A stretch of DNA of 64,000 nt from assembly GCA_026419785.1 (NCBI GenBank), contig JAODTK010004743.1, forward strand, positions 186,001-250,000, written 5' to 3'. The stretch comes from Sclerodactyla briareus. Its lineage: Eukaryota; Echinodermata; Holothuroidea; Dendrochirotida; Sclerodactylidae. Positions 1 through 12,051 of the stretch are shown here, in pieces (the stretch's first letter is position 1; every line of letters begins with the position of its first letter). The notes under the pieces are model-generated. The model did not search any database. It worked only from the letters and a program-made list of their open reading frames with translations, and was not told the origin of the DNA. The position numbers and the translations under genes were made by a program.

Positions 1-174
1 GCCAGAGCGTGTAGTACCCCAACCCGGTTTGCTTTGCTACACACAAGTATTTCGTCATATCGGCCTCACCGAGTTTTGTGGAGAAATCTGCTAACGAGAA
101 GCGTGACACACACAACACACGCCATAGTGACCGCTACGTCTATTCATGAATTTCATTCAGGTGAGACAAAAAAG
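1..174 (+). mobile_element. 3' end of GGCGAGACA-ended element
   Basis: Ends with ACACGCCATAGTGACC, a small hairpin (CATGAAT...ATTCAGG) and GGTGAGACAAAAA, matching the 3' end of the fuller copy at 8,138-9,034. The 5' part is missing or lies outside the window. Confidence 0.5.
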
Positions 175-1065
175 GAGTTGTCACCAAAGAACAATAAATA
201 ATAATTGGAAGATGGCTAACGTAGCGGCTGAGGAAATCATAATGTTCTTTTTCGACGACCGTTTCAGATTGAGCATATGCGACCACAAACTTAGTGTCAA
301 ACATGCATGCACACGCGCTGAGGAAAGTTTACACAAGATCACTTAGCTCCTCGACTAACAAAATTCATAGCAAGCCATCGAATCCCCTGGAAGCAGGTTA
401 GCACTAGCAGGTTAGCACCACAAGGCATAGGCCTACCTGTAAGCAGCACAACTCCCAGTTATATTGCAAACACATAAATTGATCAACCAGCCCTAGTCAA
501 TTAGGGGTCAGTATGAAGCAATGAGAGAGGGGCCCTGGTACAGGATAACATGTTACACTGCTCAGTTGGGGGATAAGGTCAGTCTGGGCTGCTTTATTGA
601 TTTATGAGCTGGCTTAAATGTCCCCTTTATCACTTTACCAGAGGCCATCAATCAGTGTGGAAAGGGAAAGTGAGAGAAGGGTGGAGAGTACTCACATATC
701 AACGACACGGCCTCGAGCCTACACAGAGCAGCACAAAAAAGTGGACTGATAGGCAACTGTATTCCACTTTATTCAAGCAACATGGAATTAAGCATTTAAC
801 AAATCAGAGAAAGACACATAGAAAAACCCTTAAACCCATAATTTTATTAACATCCTAATACACGACCATCACATGAACGATAATAAACCGTATAAACACT
901 GATGACCATGCATTTGTTTCATGTACAAAATAGCACAAAGGGACCACCAGATGACCTTTGGCATAACAATTTCTCGATATGCCATGCTGCACCCCTGATT
1001 CAGACTTGGTCCACTGCATGACCCAACGCAGGGCTGTGGAAGAACTTCGTTGCCACACCACCTAC
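175..1065. other. Stretch with no supported gene
   Basis: Intron or downstream flank of the Ig gene. Mixed unique-looking sequence with no exon carrying both splice sites and Ig features. The second half of the fourth Ig domain was looked for here and not found. Confidence 0.5.
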
Positions 1066-1303
1066 CTTGCCTCATCCATTCAATGTTGAGGCTATTTTCC
1101 TGATGAGGCCTTCCAAAGGTGCAGAGTCACCGATCTTACGTCCTGAGATGGTGGGGCCCCCTGCGAAGATCAGCCACGGGGGTTTTTCCCAGTCGCTGCC
1201 CCTGTGACCTCCAGGGTGATGTTGCCTAAACGGCCGACGCCGCTGCCCGGGTCGATTGAGCACTGTAGAGCCCAGCATCGCTGGTTGAAGAGACCTAGTG
1301 AAC
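1066..1303 (-). CDS. Exon with second half of third Ig and start of fourth
   Basis: Acceptor CATCATACAG precedes 1,303 and donor CAAG/GTAGGT follows 1,066. The opening part completes the previous domain: SLGLF, then in a shifted frame TSDAGLY (the D-x-G-x-Y of an F strand), then CSIDPGSGVGRLGNITLEV as the G strand. A linker PPWLIFAGGP leads into a fourth Ig start, KIGDSAPLE, with a C-strand-like end IEWMRQ. At the expected B-strand Cys I read Gly (codon GGC), and at least three frame slips are needed. The length of 238 is one base off the multiple of three expected. The next exon would lie in 1-1,065 or outside the window; I found none inside. Decay or assembly error cannot be told apart here. 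Confidence 0.65.
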
Positions 1304-1605
1304 CTGTATGATGCCTGAGGTAATACAAGACCTGTGCCGGCAGAAAATCGAAGAGATTGGTTGATTCTTGTTCAGTTTATGGTAATGGTCAAGCAGAGGA
1401 TCAAACCATTTTTCAAGGCCCTGCAAGGGTTGCAGACTGGATTCTGCACCTATGTCAGTGTGAATCTCGCACCAGATACACAGAATAAGGCAATGCGTCT
1501 TGGCGGTACCTTAACAAATTGCCTACCCCTCATATTTCCTGCCTCCAATCCCTTGTGCTAAGCATCTAGTGAGTGGGCAACAGGTACCATTTCAAAAGTC
1601 TTTGG

Positions 1606-1690
1606 TATGACCCGACCGGGAATCGAATCCCGGTCTCCCGGGTGGAAGGCCGACGCTCTACCAACTGTGCCAACCACTCGAATAAATAGT
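1606..1690 (-). mobile_element. tRNA-derived SINE head
   Basis: On the minus strand an A box (GGCACAGTTGGTAGAGCG) is followed about 30 bases later by a B-box region (CCGGGATTCGATTCCCGG). One extra A in the T arm and the lack of a pairable acceptor stem argue against a working tRNA. The same head, GTTGGTAGAGCGTCGGCCTT, occurs on the plus strand at 59,508, so this is a SINE family within an intron of the Ig gene. Confidence 0.65.
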
Positions 1691-1859
1691 ATTGAAGCTA
1701 GAACACATTGCCTTGTAATCCACATAGGGCTAGTGTGGTTCGTGAACCTGCAAGCTATGTATACTTCAACCACTGTTTTGCATCATTGCACCCTCCACAA
1801 TCCAGCAACTCTGGCAAAGAAACAGTATATACCCAAACTGGCCACCCCGTCCTCCTGAA

Positions 1860-2310
1860 TATTCCAGGCGTAGAGATGAACGGGTCGTCCAAGGGGTCCA
1901 AAAATTTCTCTGCACTTCCTCTCCTCCGAAAACACATGTCATAATGTGAACCAGTAAGCCAAAAGGGTATCAGTGATTCCTTGATTGTTTCTGAGCATTG
2001 CAATCTTATCATGTTCACAAGTTTCCGTACTTTGATCTGACCCCAAACAAAAGGGTTCATGTACTCATTATGGGGAACCCACATGTGTGAGCTTGATCCA
2101 TCCAAGTGGGGTCAAGTTATCTTGTTTACATCATAATTTCCGAAATACTGATTTTCACAATTTTCCAATGTTTTACCCACAGCAGTAGGATTCCAGTACT
2201 CCCAATAAAAAAGCTGCATATCAAATGTCAGCTTGATTCGACCAAACCATACTGAACCTCTCCAGAATTATGTTTCTTGCCACGTCCCAATTGTCTCCCT
2301 GTATTGCCTT
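1860..2310. repeat. Isolated diverged copy of the ~310-bp tandem unit
   Basis: Carries GGGTTCATGTACTCATTATG, 'gagcttgatccatccaagtgg', 'ttccagtactcccaataa' and 'gaccaaaccatactgaacct' in the same order as the units at 15,545-17,715. It is a single copy far from the array. Confidence 0.6.
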
Positions 2311-2318
2311 CAGATATA

Positions 2319-2712
2319 TACCGTATTCATTCTAATAGTATTAGACGCGCACTGCGCGAAGGCATATCGGAAAGATGCGCGTTTATAGGACGGTCGTCTC
2401 GCGGAACTGGTACACGTGTTAAGTGATGCTACAGTACTACAGATACAACTTAAGTCTAGATGGAGTGCTGAATTTCCTTTCAATCATCTACGAACTTCCG
2501 GAAACCATGTATAGCAAAATCATTCTAAAAGTGACAAACTGTCCAACATCACACTTGCATTTATTTCCTACCAAAATTATTTTGTCAGTGTCCAATTAGT
2601 GTTCGACCAGCTTTTAAAGTGTGCCTCTATTAGGTTTACGAAAATCATAAATCTTGCAGAATTCCATGTGTGCCTCTATTAGGGCATGAGCCCCATTAGA
2701 ATGAATACAGTA
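2319..2712. mobile_element. MITE, TA-flanked, copy 1
   Basis: A 390-bp element with terminal inverted repeats: left CCGTATTCATTCTAATAG, right ATTAGAATGAATACAG, each flanked by TA. Inside are ACGCGCACTGCGCGAAGGC and GACGGTCGTC blocks shared with copy 2 at 11,548-12,040. There is no coding capacity, so it is a cut-and-paste non-autonomous element; TA duplication fits several DNA-transposon superfamilies and I do not choose one. Confidence 0.7.
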
Positions 2713-3802
2713 GGCATCGGGCTTGTAATACAGTAGTTCTGCTATCGACCAAATTAACAACATACTTGACTGGAACAGCCCTGCGGACTCCCGGAACTGA
2801 GTTAAAAATAGAATTTAACCAAAGAGTTTAACCAAAGGGGAGCACTAAACTCTAGTTTGTTGTAGCAACATTGGTACAATGTTAAACAACTTGGGCTGGA
2901 CTTTTTTTTTTAAATACAGAGAGCCTACTGATAGAGTCATGTTCACCAAGAGCATGGCAGGCTCTTTAGCATGGTAGTCAGTGTCACCAGTCCACCACAC
3001 CCCTTCTCCCTTCCCACATACCCACGAATAGCGTGGACTGCAGCGGTGATCAGGGGTGATATTAGTGAGAATGGGAATCGGCTCCATTATCTCTACATAA
3101 CATCCAGACATCGGCATACCATGAGAAGGTCTAATCCATCACTTAGCATCATTGTCTATTTTCACCTTGCTGTGAACAGACCGTACTAATAGCGCATGTT
3201 ATACCTCTCCCCTGTATGTTACAACAAAATAATCTTCATCGAATTTCAACTTCCAGGTGATCTCATTCAATTTCGTGATTTCTGGGAACTTGGGAAACTT
3301 GTGTACATTCTATGCATGAGAGTTTTTCACAGCTCACGGAGGCCAAACACCAGCTCGAGGGAGCCCAAACAGAGCCTGGCTTCCAGTTGAAGATCACCCT
3401 CAGTGGGTTGTTATTTTCAAAATTCTATCACAAGTGTCACATCTCTGGCTGCATTGGCAATCATCCGGCATAGCAGGTTTTCACGAACAACCCTGCTACC
3501 GTAGATCCAATGGAAACTCCCACATACACAGGATGAACTAATCCCAAACCTGGCATGATAATCCTGCCCGATAGCCTATTTGACTGTGCAAATCACCGCA
3601 TAACGGCCTGTTACTTCGCTTAGTGGGGACAGGAATAATATGCACATTCCCGACAAAACTTCAGCGGTCACCCAGCTATCCCTGCGCTATCCCTGGGTAG
3701 TGGGGACGAGTGAGCGAGGGGGAGGAGCTGTGGTTACAAATGACAAGTGCATTGGCCGTAGTTGAACTTCTGACCTGGGGCCTATCAGTGACTTCCACTA
3801 AC
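2713..3802. other. Intron of the Ig gene
   Basis: Part of the 2.5-kb intron between the exons at 3,803 and 1,303. Apart from the MITE, the SINE head and the 310-bp-unit copy to its left, nothing distinctive was seen. Confidence 0.5.
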
Positions 3803-3964
3803 CTTGACCATTCAAGGCATCGTCCCGAGGGAAGCTGGCCCCTTTGAAGAACCAGCGGTAGTTGGCATTGAGCTGTAGAGGACCTGAGGGGGGCAGACAC
3901 TGTAGCCGCGCAGTGCCGCCGGCTGTGACTTTGCTTTGAGGTTGAATAGTTAAAAGAGGTAGAT
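3803..3964 (-). CDS. Exon with first half of third Ig domain
   Basis: A textbook acceptor (TTCCTCTCTCTCTGCAG) precedes 3,964 and a GTTAGT donor follows 3,803. The 162-bp exon is open in one frame, phase 1 at both ends. It reads LPLLTIQPQSKVTAGG, then the B-strand Cys in ARLQCLPPSG, the C-strand Trp in NYRWFFKG, and ends DDALNGQ. The TAG...R..CLPP.G pattern recalls the fourth Ig of PTK7, which I remember as TAGSEERVTCLPPKG. The domain is finished by the exon at 1,303-1,066: the split Gly codon joins NGQ-G to SLGLF. This is the least damaged exon of the gene and shows that the locus is at least partly intact. Confidence 0.8.
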
Positions 3965-6900
3965 CTGCAGAGAGAGAGGAATTTAAAGAGAAATGTTGAA
4001 CATTGGCCCGGGTCTGTGCACTTTCAAGAGATCACATACTTCTGTGTGTGCCCTCTCCATGACTTCCCAGGACCAAATTATAATTAACAACCTCCATGAC
4101 CTGAACATGCACACACAATGTTTTTTTATATGTGATAAATGATATGCAGCTTTCAGCAGCGAATGAGAATATAATTGAGAATACAAGTCAAGTTCACAGT
4201 ATCTCCCATAGTGATCAAACATGTTCATTGACATGATTGGTTAAGAAGCTGGAAGCAGTTTATGCAATCCCCCATCATAATGTTCACAAGAATCTTTTGC
4301 GAGATACATGCTGACCCCACCCACAGAACTTACCAGTCACCACAGTCTTTAATATCCCCTATGCAGTGATAACCACTAGTTGGTGTTTGCATAGTACCAG
4401 ACAAGACAAGACAAGACAATATAACCTGAACTACCTAACAATGTCCCCATGTCCTCTATGAGAGCACAGCTTGCGATATTTAGGGAGGAAGGTACAGTAT
4501 AGAATGTGTATGCACTATGCACCTGCACACACATGCATTCGCACACGCCAAAACATGGAACAACCAGCTCCCTCCCACCTCCGAAAATCTGGCCTGTCTG
4601 TTCATTCACTACAACTACCGCGTGCGACCTTGGCTCTGGTCTTGAGTTACCAGGGCTGCAAAACACTCGGTACTGTACTTTAGACATAAATCGATTCCCA
4701 TACTCTACTGGTCTTCAGGTTTTATTGAGACGCTCAACGCAAACAAGTGTTCTCGCCCGGGCATTCTGTGGCCGCCTCTGCCCAAAAATACTAACATTCC
4801 CAATTGTGACGATGCAGACAACAGGCTGGGCCATATCTTCCTGTGGGGTAAACAAAGCCTTCTGGCAAGTCCACTTCTGATGGAAGACCACAAAATGTAT
4901 CCTATCTTCCTACAGTATGTGGGGCGGGCTTCCACAAAAAGGTTAACAGATCAATAACGAATCAATCTCGACCAAACGGAGAGAGTGGGCAAAATTTTAC
5001 TCTCTTTTGAAGTTGGATGACGCCACGGTTGAGGAACGACGGTACAACACTGATTGATTCGTCGAGAGGCTGCACAAATACAGCCTCTGGGGACAACACA
5101 ACAGAATGGAGCAGTGCAGTATCAAAGAAACATAGTAAAGTCTGATAAACTGATCTTCCAGATGAACGTTGGCAGTTGGGTACCTGTATGGTAGTACAGT
5201 GCATGTATAACTGCAATTATATATGATTGAACGCAAACTGACGTATTTAATCTTTTCATAACTGCACCTACTGAATTTTACTCAATTCCACCTGAAGTCC
5301 ATCATCCATTAGCCCCGTTAAAGCAGTGATTCAGCCATGAATGAATCTTTGGTATAAAACTACACACCACTCAGAATCAGATGACGGGACTAACTTTGTG
5401 CTTCCGCCCAGTGAAATTACAGAACGCAATGATGAAATTGGAGTCAGAATGGCCAAGTAACAGAATCCCTAGCACAGCTGATAAGAGGAAATATTGGAAC
5501 TATAAGCATCAGGTTCTAGCATGCTACTGTGTTGAGATACTGTCCTTTGTTGAGTTATTCCTTTACTTTTGAAGAGTTTGAAGAAATTATAACTATATGA
5601 AATCATAGGTGGATGAGGCAAAAGCAATTTTGTGCCTTGATAAAAAAGATGGAACACATTTATAACTGTCTGTGATGTATTTTAGAAGGAATGGCTATCC
5701 CAATATATCTTGTGAACAATTTTGTAGGGTTTTTTTTTTTTCAGATCCAGTCCAAAGTTGGTTATTTCCAGGATTTAAAAAAATACATTTCCTTCATCAC
5801 CTTCATACTACGGGGGATTACACATTGCTCCTTGTGACATTAGAGAGGAAATTGCTCAATTTAGCTGATTGTGCCCTGACGGCGCACCTGAATTGACTGA
5901 AATTCAGTCCAGGGGTTGAGAATTAATAATGTCATGAATAGAGAGTACCAAAAGTCCTATTTACTGACCATTTGGCCTCTAAGCTCTAACCAGGTCATTA
6001 CACTAAGAACTAACATCGGGACAAACTGAAGTCAACACCCCCATGTTCGTGTAAACCAACAAACTTCCATTTTTTTCACAAGTTTGGACCTCCACCGTCA
6101 TGTTTTTCGAAACTATCTAGAGTTTACACCCACCAATTTCCCGCGTGGTCCCCCCCTGATACAATCGGACAACACGTAATCTTTTTCCCCATAAAACCTG
6201 CGAAATAGAGGGCAGCAGTCATGGCATAAGACCCACTTTCCAACTCATCCAAAATTCACTCAAGGTGAACAAGTTTGCCAAGTTTTCCAACTCATCGAAG
6301 ATTTACTTAAGGTGAACAAGTTTGCCATGTTTCAGATCATTTGGATGAAGCTTTGAAGACTTATTGCGCTGACACAAGTCTTCAGGCAGTGGACACAGAT
6401 GCGACAGACTGGACGCGACAGATACTGCAACTTTAGGCAAAACCGTACTATCCCGGAAGTGGAGATATAATAAGAAGAATAGTCATTCTTATTATGACTG
6501 GAATTCGGATAAGAAATTTGTCTTGGCGTCAAGAATGCATGCGGTTGTGGCAGGCAGGGGCATTGAGAGGCGTAGAGTGCTATCGTATTTCACCACAGAA
6601 GAGGTTTCGTCCACATCTCTTATACCAATATGCCTATGCCAGCTATCCTATAAAATTTATACAACCCCTAACTGCTGGTTGAAAACCTGCTCCATATAGC
6701 CGCCCAACCTGCCAGATCCTAGGCTAAACCCTCCTTCCTTTAGCCATTATCATCTTCTCAACAGCAGCAACCCTGCAACTTTAATATTTTTTTCTTTTTA
6801 GAAAAAAGGGTATAGAAGGCATACGGTATGGATGTGGGAAACGCTGAGTGAAGTAGAATAATGGTTCACTGACCGATTGATGAGAGAGTCTGACATGCTT

Positions 6901-8137
6901 TGATGAAAATGGGTTGGAAGGCAGGTACATGCATTACTGCACCAGTAAATTGATAACTAGGGCATTGCCCAATGTTCCAAATATATCAGTCTGTTAAATA
7001 TCATGAAAGTTCTGTGCATGTACAGTGTATACAGTACAGTCCTAGTTACAGACCACATCGAGCATTCAAGAGAAGCTCATCTTTCAGCACTATCTAGGGT
7101 GAGATATTCCTGGAAACAGGGGACTGCTGTAGATCTTACAGGGCTCAATCGAGTGTAAGCTGGACTGGAAGGAACAGCAAGAAAGGCTACCTGCACTTTT
7201 AAGCCTTCAACAAGAATTTATAGGAAGAATAGTATGGAGGACAGAGGGTGGAAGTGTTCGCGGATCATATTGCAAGCTTCCAATAATTATACTTACTTCC
7301 GGATATTATGCTTTTGAGTTTTGTCTCCGCCGTGACCACCGCACCCAAATCCGAGAAGATTTTTGTGTTAGCACACAAGGATACTTCATGCCGATTGATA
7401 CCCCGCACTAAATTTGTGCCACAACCGAATAAGGGAATTCCTGTTCGGCCATGCACAACAGCCCAATTCTACAAGGCATGGAATTTTTTTTTTCACCACA
7501 GGTCCAACTCTTCCATAAATTCCAGGAGTATGTATGGACAGACTCAGTTTCCAGTTCTTGCTCAAAATTTCTCCAGTGTACATACAAAGAACAATACGGT
7601 CCAGTGTACAGTCACTTGCAAGCTCTTGCAAGCAGGCATAATATTCTGCATGGAGTGTGTGCGGTGTCTATTACCATAGTGACCACAAGCTGTATGGCAC
7701 ATTGCTGCTTCAAATTCTGTACAGTGTGTGTGAAGCAGGCTTCACTGCATAATGTTTACCTAAAATGATGCAAAACTGGATTGAATTCACAACCACTGTT
7801 TCATTACTCAATCTGTCAGACTTTAGAGTAGAAATGTGCATACATATTTCAAGCATAGAAATCCAGTGCATGTCAATATTTGGCTGGGGCAATCTACAAT
7901 ATCACTGGGAGTAAGGTAAGAGAAACCTAATATATCAATGCGCTAATTTGAACATTATTCACATTGGTGCACACTAACGCTAGACGCTGCTCGGGGAAAG
8001 GAAGGGGGAAGGAGGGGGAACGACATCACTTACTGAGTTATGAGCATGGGCGGGCGACAATGTCAATCCCATTTGATACGGAGAGCGGATCCACAACTGG
8101 AGGTAGTGGCGGGTGAAAGGATCCTGCTAAAAATTGT
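3965..8137. other. Intron of the Ig gene, no clear repeats
   Basis: Part of the 6.8-kb intron. One splice-bounded open stretch (7,297-7,468, minus) was examined and rejected because its phases would break the frame. No repeat family could be placed with confidence. Confidence 0.45.
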
Positions 8138-9034
8138 AACAAGGCGATCGCCTCTGGTGTCTGGCCTGGTGGCACGATCGGTGTTTACTCCCTATTAGTC
8201 ATCGTGCAAACAATTACAAAGCATTCCCGTGTCGCTTAAGATTTAGGTATTAGCATTCGCAGAAACCCCTACTCATCAGTGACATTTCAAATTCAGAAGG
8301 ACTGATGATTAATGATTATTGACAACATTTGCCTACTAAAGGAGTAAGAGTTTTGTGGAAAAGTGACTAAAATTGCCAAATTATGCGAATTTACGGCAAT
8401 TTACCAAGGTTTCACGAAATCCGGCAACTTTTTTTTAAAAAAAATTAGGCCTAAATTATGCAAATTAGGTCCGTTGAATGACCTCCAGTGACCTGAATCC
8501 ATGATAACGAATTTCGGAACTCCAGGTAAACCATACCCGGCCATTTGTTCATGGAATCCGCGCAACTTCAGGATTTTGCATAAATTATGCAAATTAGGTC
8601 CGTTGAATGACCTCCATTGACGCAAATCTTTGGTAAAAGTTTTGTGACTGAAGGTACACCATATTCATCAAGTTTCGTGAAAATCAACAACCTTTGGAAA
8701 TTTTGGCATAAATATGCCATAGACTACTAATTAGCATATTTCATGCTGAAAATCTAATCGGTTCATCTACCTTATATTCCTGCATCCATGTGCCACACCG
8801 AGTCACCATAGCCTATGTTCATCTGTAATCTTGCTAACGAGCCTAAACAAAAAATTTCATAAAATAGGCTACTTACCTTACCTTGATTTTTTTCGCAATA
8901 ACATTTACCATTCGAAAGAATATCCTTCTTAACGAGAAGTGTGTGGGCAGGGGGTCACACATACATACACACAAAAGCACACGCCATAGTGACCACTAAG
9001 TCTCCTCCTGAATTTCATTCAGGCGAGACAAAAA
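8138..9034 (+). mobile_element. GGCGA...TCTCGCC / GGCGAGACA element, near full copy
   Basis: The 5' end reads AACAAGGCGATCGCC then a GTGTCTGGCCTGG block; the 3' end has a hairpin (CCTGAAT-TTC-ATTCAGG) then GGCGAGACAAAAA. In the family consensus the 5' TGTCTCGCCTG is the reverse complement of the 3' CAGGCGAGACA, so the ends can pair. The inside repeats 'gcaaattaggtccgttgaatgacctcca' twice (near 8,460 and 8,590) and ends with an ACAC-rich tract. No coding capacity was seen. Other copies: 14,601, 18,780, 34,792 and the left window edge. Confidence 0.6.
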
Positions 9035-10776
9035 GGGGAGCTTGAAACTACCTTGTCAATTAACCATCTGAGAAAAAGGTTTTTTGTACAGCCTCCGGGT
9101 GAAGAAAATGTCATTTCTGTGACCTGTGATCTTCAGGGCAACGACATGTTTGTAAAATTTGTATGCAACAGGCCAACCCATCCTGCCTCCATGAATGGTT
9201 CTCAGCTTATATAGAGTCATCTACAGCTGCTGTAGACTAAATTGCTTGGGGGCTCTGGAATGAGATGAAGATGATGTCAAGGTCAGGGAAGTATGCTGGC
9301 AGTCTGGTCAGAATGATCTTCCAAACGTTTTACCAGACCACCAGCAAGAAAACCTACCCCCCCCCCATTTACTTGGCAACACTTACATGTGAGTCAGTAA
9401 TTCCAATTTCCAGTGAAGCATGGGATATGATTGGTTAGGTTTGAACGATTTGTGCAGTCCTACAGAAGCCACTACAATAGCTATGGGGGAACATTTGGCT
9501 ATATCCCTGAACTGGGCTTCACATCCAGGGCATGATTCCCTACATGACCACAGCACAATGTTTATTGATCCTTCCAAGAATCTGGAATCTAGGTTTGCAT
9601 TATACTACCTGCACATTAAACTTAAGCTGAATATCAAGTTCAGGTTCCAGAAAGACCATGCCTAACTTTTCTCAGAAATCAACTGAGGTCTTAGTCAGGG
9701 ATTTGCATGGTTGTACCACAGGCAAGACATGAATGAATAATGATGGATGGAAAGCTTGATTCTCGCACTGCTAGTCTCACTTGTTTTCGCAATTACTGGT
9801 TGTTTATGTAAAAGTATTCATATCTCCATCGATTCTGACCTGGGAGGGATTTCCATGCTAGCAGATGACAATAGCAAAGTCTGGAGGAATCAGATATGTG
9901 GCAGTGGCTACATTTGTCAGCCCCTAAGTTCTTCTCATATCAATTGCACCAATCAGGACCAGTCCCATCCTCCAAATTCACTACAGTAGGAATGAATGTT
10001 GACCATCTCTACCATTTTTGTTTTCAAATGTGCCTAAATTTAGGAGCTTGCATAATATGCAATTATACACTTTGATCAACATTCAGTGACATAGATTCTA
10101 CAGTGGTTATGTCTTAGTATTTAGCTTACTTCAACCATCCTGATTTGAGAGCTTTAGAGAGGATTGTTGGCAGATAATATCAGCAGAACAACACTAAGGT
10201 AAAAATGTCATAAGAAGTGAACAAATCCCACATGAAAGTTGAATGCCCCCCGAGTTTCGTGAAAATGACTAAACAAATATAACAAATTAAACTCTCTTAA
10301 CTTGAAATATTTCAGCCCAAAGGTCAACCACATCAACCAAGTTTCATGGAAATTCAACAAACTTTTAACAATTTGCATGGATCATGCAAATGCCACATGC
10401 ATAATTTTATTAGAAATCAGTCTTTGGTTTCAAAGAAAACAGGCAGGCATCATACACGCACACACTGCACACAACACTCTCCAGAAGAGTGTTGTATTAG
10501 ACTATGCAAATTAGACACAGAATGGCCTTCAGTGACCCTGGCCTGATCTGCCTGAACCTATGTTTATAACTCTCAGAACTAAAAGTAGACCATAATTTGA
10601 GCTAGAGATCATAAATTGAACTTGGCACAAACCAGCTCTGTGCTGGAGAGATCTTTTAATATAAGGGTTTTGACTCTCTAAACAGACTCTTCATTTGGGG
10701 ACAATAAATATTTTACATGCAGAGGGAATCATTTGAGGGCTCATGACGTGAAGGATGATGTATGTTTGATGCTTAC
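9035..10776. other. Intron of the Ig gene
   Basis: Contains a diverged internal fragment of the GGCGAGACA element family near 10,290-10,540 ('catcaaccaagtttcatgg', 'gactatgcaaattagacac'). An 80-residue plus-strand frame at 9,747 with a hydrophobic start was not accepted as a gene. Confidence 0.4.
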
Positions 10777-11308
10777 CTGAGACAATAATTAGTTTTGCTC
10801 CCTTGCTGCAAAATGTACCTGCAGAGTTTGTTGCACAACACCTATACACGCCACCATCTCCCGACGCCACACTCTGGACCTGTAACGACCCATCCGGTCG
10901 CGTCACCCCCTCCACGAGGCGACCGTCCCGTCCGCCAGCTCACGGTGGCCAACCACGCCCCACAGGTCACACTGCACTGCCATTTGTGCTGTCCCCCACC
11001 CTGAGGACAACCTCCTCGGGGGAGGCGGTGGCCAGACAGGTCCTTGAAATGAGGAGGTCCCTCTCTACCCCGCATAGGTAGCTATATGCCTGACAGCAGA
11101 CGTAGACGCCCTCGTGGCGGGCCCTCCTGACTGCAGGTATGTGCAGGGACCCATCGGCAAGCACCCACGATCCGTTCACCCACTGGCTGTTCCGTTTCCA
11201 GGAGAAACCTTTGTCCCGTTTGCCAGGTGGTCTGTCTTATATCACACGTCCATAGGAGACTTCGACCCTCTTCGATTACCACACGTTTGGGCTTATCCTT
11301 ACTTTCCC
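10777..11308 (-). CDS. Exon with two Ig domains (PTK7-like ectodomain)
   Basis: Acceptor CTTGCAG before 11,308 and donor CAG/GTAAGC after 10,777 bound a 532-bp exon, phase 1 at both ends. The first Ig domain shows a B-strand Cys (LLWTCDI), a C-strand Trp (GFSWKRN) and an F strand EGVYVCC after ADGSLHIPAV. The second shows SVTCGAW, VSWRTG, PDGSLQVQSV and GGVYRCC, ending KLIIVS. These are I-set hallmarks of cell-surface receptors. A Cys pair in the F strand is unusual and, from memory, also occurs in the second Ig of PTK7. The frame slips near 11,190-11,215 and again around 10,900-10,965. Length is not a multiple of three as phase 1/1 requires, so small indels (assembly error or decay) are present. 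Splicing to 3,964 would read KLIIVS-D-LPLL, a natural linker. Confidence 0.8.
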
Positions 11309-11547
11309 CTGCAAGGTAAGAATGGAAAAGACTGCTGTTAAACACGGTGTGTGTAGGTTTTGGACCAAAGCTGAATTTTATTCTTCAATTGATGTATGTT
11401 CTGAGGGTTTATGTGGTCAACATTACTTTCCACAAATAAAATTCAGACTTCCTAATAACAAGTCCACCTTTTTCTAGCGAGTGTATCTATGGAACAAACT
11501 TCCAATGAATGACTTTCTGGACACCAGATATAAACGGTACGTGATTA

Positions 11548-12040
11548 CCGTATTCACCGTATTTATTCCAATAGACACGCATTGCGCGAAGGCAACTTGG
11601 AAACATGCACATTTATTAGGACGGCTGTCCCGCGGAACTGGTAAACATGTTATTTGTTGCTACATTACTACAGATACCACAAAAGTCTAACTTGGAGTGC
11701 TGATTAACCTTTCAATCATCTTCGAACAACAATGTGTAGCAAAATCGGTCAAAGAGTGATGAATTGCTGTCTAAAAATCTAAACCAAATTTTGTGAGCGA
11801 TTCCGAAACTAGCCTAGATTGTTAATGATTGAGTGCCGTTTGGCGGCGTGTGCTTCTCCCAACAAAGGTTGGCTGACAATCTTCTTAGGCCCATTTACTT
11901 TCCTACCAGAAGTATTTTGTCATGCACAATTAGTGTTCGACCAGGTTTTTTGAAATGTGGCCTCTATTGTTGTTTACAAAAATTGCAAAATTCCCTGTGT
12001 TCTTCTATTCTGGCATGAGCTTCTATTAGAATGAATACGG
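11548..12040. mobile_element. MITE, TA-flanked, copy 2
   Basis: Same family as 2,319-2,712: left end CCGTATTCACCGTATTTATT (with a short internal duplication), right end TTCTATTAGAATGAATACGG, TA on each side, and shared inner blocks GACACGCATTGCGCGAAGGC and 'ggacggctgtcccgcggaact'. About 100 bp longer than copy 1. Confidence 0.7.
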
Positions 12041-12051
12041 TAGTCATTATA

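Noticed and set aside
1606-1690. Working tRNA gene
   Set aside because: A and B boxes are present, but the acceptor stem does not pair and the T arm has an extra base. Better explained as a SINE head.
2845-3117. Minus-strand frame after a CGCTGCAG acceptor as an Ig half-exon
   Set aside because: Lacks the D-x-G-x-Y-x-C pattern; the third Ig domain is completed by 1,066-1,303 instead.
7297-7468. Splice-bounded minus-strand open exon with FN3-like end (HEVSLCANTK...VVTAET)
   Set aside because: It starts in phase 0 and ends in phase 1, so it would break the frame between the 10,777 and 3,964 exons, which join well directly.
9747-9989. 80-codon plus-strand frame with hydrophobic start (MESLILALLVSLVFAITG)
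   Set aside because: No splice sites, no family features after the start, and it lies in an intron of the other strand. Chance is likely.
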